Virus record (IMG/VR): IMGVR_UViG_3300044846_001128
Location: 1 to 22,009 of that record
DNA: 22,009 bases
From: a virus
Reading direction: 5' to 3' (one strand)
Below are positions 20,634-22,009 of the stretch, piece by piece. Both the position numbers and the translations under genes were made by a program. The notes under the pieces are model-generated. The model was not told the origin of the DNA. It saw only the letters and a program-made list of their open reading frames with translations, and searched no databases. Positions within the stretch are counted from its first letter, which is position 1, and every line of letters starts with the position of its first letter.

Positions 20634-21199
20634 ATTGCCCGCCAGTTTTTAACCTTGCGGATATAAGGGGTAGGGGTATTCATATTATGCCCGTGTTCCA
20701 TAATTAGGCTGTTTAGGCCCAGGGCTCGCCCACATTCGGCGTTTTCAACCTTGTCTTCAATCCAGTATAGCCCAGATCCCCTGTAGGGTTCCAGTGCATC
20801 ATCCTTGTCCGACCCTGTGGGTAGACAGACTAGTTTAGTAAAAGTGTTTTTACCAAACAGTTTCTGTAGATTCATCTCACGTAGGCGTTGGGCATTGCGA
20901 TCAGTGCTGAGGCTAGTGATACAGTGGAACTCGTATCCATGCTCCTCATGTAGGCGTTTAACATAGTACACGCTGTCTCGCAATGGGGGTAGAAACCCTA
21001 TAGCGGCAGATTCGTTAAACAAGCATGTAAATTTTTTAGCATCTGACTCATTTAAATTTTCAAACTGATCATTGATTTTATAGTAGTCTTTTGCGTTTGG
21101 TCGTTGCATATAACCACGTTCCTGCATCCAAATATTGAATGCCCACTCCCAGTCTAGTAGAACACCGTCTGCGTCTGTGAGTATAATTTTATCTGTCAT
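20567..21199 (-). CDS. HAD-superfamily phosphatase-like protein (5'-nucleotidase type)
   Basis: 210 residues with HAD motifs: IILTDADGVLLDW (nucleophile D9, acid/base D11), FHCITSLS as motif II, and YWIEDKVENAECGRAL, where D149 fits motif IV. The length and DxDGV opening suit small phosphatases such as the 5'(3')-deoxyribonucleotidases that phages carry, but the substrate is not certain. The start ATG has AAGGAAG seven bases upstream. Its end overlaps convergently with the plus-strand 72-residue ORF by 67 bases. A role in nucleotide metabolism during infection is inferred. Confidence 0.8.
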   Translation of the reverse strand: MTDKIILTDADGVLLDWEWAFNIWMQERGYMQRPNAKDYYKINDQFENLNESDAKKFTCLFNESAAIGFLPPLRDSVYYVKRLHEEHGYEFHCITSLSTDRNAQRLREMNLQKLFGKNTFTKLVCLPTGSDKDDALEPYRGSGLYWIEDKVENAECGRALGLNSLIMEHGHNMNTPTPYIRKVKNWRAIYEIITGEVNVVSRMNGRDLGL

Positions 21200-21239
21200 T
21201 ATTTACTTCCTTGTTTAATTGTTGTTAGCTCAGTCATAG

Positions 21240-21419
21240 TTAGACCATTTCATCAATGTTTTGACCCTTGTCCGGATCCTGAGCTTTGGTTATTCGCACT
21301 ATCTCATCTTGGCGTTGTTCAATAGCCTTGAGCTGTTGTTGTTTGATTTGAGCCTGTTGGGTAAGACGTTGTTGCTCAATTCTATAGGCTATCCCGGGGT
21401 CTATTTTACCTGTTTTCAT
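21240..21419 (-). CDS. Small Gln-rich coiled-coil protein, 59 residues
   Basis: Short gene starting MKTGKIDPGIAYRIEQQRLT and continuing with a very Gln-rich helix (QQAQIKQQQLKAIEQRQDEI), ending DKGQNIDEMV. The helix is probably a coiled coil. The ATG at 21417-21419 overlaps the upstream stop by 14 bases and has AGGA seven bases before it. It fills the stretch between the HAD gene and the 71-residue gene. Function unknown. Confidence 0.65.
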   Translation of the reverse strand: MKTGKIDPGIAYRIEQQRLTQQAQIKQQQLKAIEQRQDEIVRITKAQDPDKGQNIDEMV

Positions 21420-21621
21420 TGTTAATTCCTAGACGATCCAAGATAAACCGTTCAAGACTGGGCTCAGTGCGAGTCTCACCAAACAACCAAATACAGTCCT
21501 GCACAATCAACTGGGCAAACTTTTTAGGATCATCAATGGTATACTGGGGCCAAGTGTGCTGATTGCCCGTGTCATAATGACCCCCAGCCTTGGACCAAAG
21601 TTCTCGAATTCGTCCGTTCAT
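21406..21621 (-). CDS. Small phage protein, 71 residues, unknown function
   Basis: Unrecognised by name, but its pattern (MNGRIRELWSKAGGHYDTGN, then KKFAQLIVQDCIWLFGETRT) recurs in small orphan phage proteins. Predicted mainly helical and cytoplasmic; one Cys (C43). Starts at an ATGA overlap with the upstream gene with AAGGA upstream. Confidence 0.72.
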   Translation of the reverse strand: MNGRIRELWSKAGGHYDTGNQHTWPQYTIDDPKKFAQLIVQDCIWLFGETRTEPSLERFILDRLGINNENR

Positions 21622-21800
21622 TTTTCAATCCTTACGCATCGCATATTTACATATCCTGTTTTACCCTTGGCATCGGCAGCAAATGCCTGAATGGCCTGTT
21701 GACATTTCCAATAGGTATTGAATTCCATAGTGGGGATCACTGTATTGGTAAAATGCCCATTACTGTTTAATACAATCAAAACAAATACAATGGTGTTCAT
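21618..21800 (-). CDS. Small exported or membrane-anchored phage protein, 60 residues
   Basis: MNTIVFVLIVLNSNGHFTNT opens it: a short hydrophobic stretch followed by Thr/Asn-rich residues, then a segment with two Cys (C33 and C55) that may pair outside the cytoplasm. Architecture resembles small phage proteins such as the DUF1482 type; that identity is not secure. The ATG has the exact GGAGTTGAAGAATG module seen before the 22-residue gene. Confidence 0.68.
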   Translation of the reverse strand: MNTIVFVLIVLNSNGHFTNTVIPTMEFNTYWKCQQAIQAFAADAKGKTGYVNMRCVRIEK

Positions 21801-21812
21801 TCTTCAACTCCA
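21798..21812 (-). repeat. Gene-junction repeat GGAGTTGAAGAATG, copy 2
   Basis: The plus-strand block TCATTCTTCAACTCC at 21797-21811 is identical to that at 21883-21897, and similarity continues about 8 bases further. Both copies carry the Shine-Dalgarno sequence and ATG of the following gene. In this copy the preceding bases are non-coding but would still encode Y-F-G-V-E-E-stop. Confidence 0.7.
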
Positions 21813-21817
21813 AAATA

Positions 21818-21886
21818 TTACTTGCCCAAGTAGTAAACAACTACCGTGGGACCAATTACACACACAAGGGCCAATAGTTCAATCAT
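21818..21886 (-). CDS. Very short single-membrane-span protein, 22 residues
   Basis: ATG at 21884-21886 overlaps the upstream stop as ATGA, with GGAG seven bases upstream. The product starts MIELLALVCVIG and ends VVVYYLGK: almost wholly hydrophobic, with a single Cys and Pro, and one Lys at the C-terminus, as expected of a tiny single-span membrane peptide. Too short for similarity reasoning. Membrane-active phage peptides of this size can influence lysis or envelope permeability, but no such role is shown. Confidence 0.55.
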   Translation of the reverse strand: MIELLALVCVIGPTVVVYYLGK

Positions 21887-21897
21887 TCTTCAACTCC
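21883..21897 (-). repeat. Gene-junction repeat GGAGTTGAAGAATG, copy 1
   Basis: Encodes F-G-V-E-E-stop of the gene cut by the right edge and provides the ribosome binding site and ATG of the 22-residue gene. Partner copy at 21797-21811. Confidence 0.7.
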
Positions 21898-22009
21898 GAA
21901 ATGTTCTTTGATCGTTTTAGCACACTCTCTTTGTCCTTCACGGACTGCTTCATTTGCCTTGACACTATCTAACCAATCACTGCATGTGTCAGCACGATGA
22001 TTGATAATA
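21883..22009 (-). CDS. C-terminal part of a protein of unknown function (start beyond right edge)
   Basis: The last 42 codons are visible: helical, ending KTIKEHFGVEE, with a segment NHRADTCSDWLDSVKANEAV and two Cys. No family recognised. Its stop overlaps the next ATG (ATGA). The final six codons and stop are repeated in non-coding form 86 bases further on. Confidence 0.65.
   Translation of the reverse strand, partial: IINHRADTCSDWLDSVKANEAVREGQRECAKTIKEHFGVEE

Noticed and set aside
21199-21237. 12-codon mini-ORF (MTELTTIKQGSK) ending TAATG at the HAD start
   Set aside because: No ribosome binding site of its own and too short to judge; kept only as a possible leader peptide.
1-22009. tRNA genes, CRISPR arrays, insertion sequences, reverse transcriptase or diversity-generating repeats
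   Set aside because: None was found on reading both strands; an isolated tRNA T-arm-like GTTCGAG match near 3475 is coding sequence of iscU.

Overview
The window reads as part of a large tailed-phage genome, most likely T4-like. Genes are tightly packed, mostly on the minus strand, and joined by ATGA, TAATG or longer start/stop overlaps. Phage-like features are an ATP-dependent ligase with a T4-type layout, T4-late-promoter-like motifs ((T/A)ATAAATA and relatives), a small protein with an N-terminus like T4 internal-head proteins, a virion-type protein, and many small orphan genes. No capsid, terminase, portal or polymerase gene lies inside, so 'T4-like' is an inference. No tRNA, CRISPR array, insertion sequence or integrase was seen. 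The IscU, ErpA and IF-1 sequences and a BPSL0761-type gene look beta/gammaproteobacterial, which hints at such a host (low confidence).

Left block (1-2729, minus strand). A perfect sigma70-type promoter (TTGACA, 17 bases, TATAAT at 2701-2729) heads a coupled run: SWIM zinc-finger protein, two small orphans, DNA ligase, a BPSL0761-type protein, a 62-residue orphan, and translation initiation factor IF-1, which runs off the left edge. This looks like an early-type replication and takeover module.

Fe-S block (2746-4271). iscU and erpA (minus) face away from iscA (plus) across a 33-40 base gap holding two back-to-back late-promoter-like motifs. No cysteine desulfurase, HscA/HscB or ferredoxin gene is present, so the phage scaffold and carriers would have to use host IscS and chaperones. 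Beside them are a possible internal-head protein and a secreted SleB-like cell-wall hydrolase. The hydrolase has its own perfect sigma70-type promoter and a hairpin at the predicted 5' end of its mRNA.

Modification island (5008-17714, minus strand). About 14 coupled genes, visibly AT-rich: a sulfotransferase-like protein, two Asp/Asn-beta-hydroxylase-like 2OG-Fe(II) oxygenases, a methyltransferase-like protein, three radical SAM enzymes (two with an N-terminal twitch domain, one with an N-terminal SPASM-like Cys cluster), four glycosyltransferase-like proteins in two paralogous pairs, and several unknowns. I infer a pathway that builds or modifies a glycan or protein surface, possibly on the virion or the host envelope. 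The Fe-S genes could supply clusters to the three radical SAM enzymes.

Structural and right-hand block (17716-22009). A Ser/Thr/Ala/Asn-rich virion-type protein, a fifth glycosyltransferase and two small late genes sit behind late-promoter-like motifs. A second back-to-back late promoter at 20237-20257 has the same geometry as the one between iscU and iscA. Beyond it lie two small plus-strand genes, a HAD-family phosphatase-like gene and a string of tiny minus-strand genes. Two of these (59 and 22 residues) are very short, and the last is cut by the right edge. No gene-free stretch exceeds about 130 bases.
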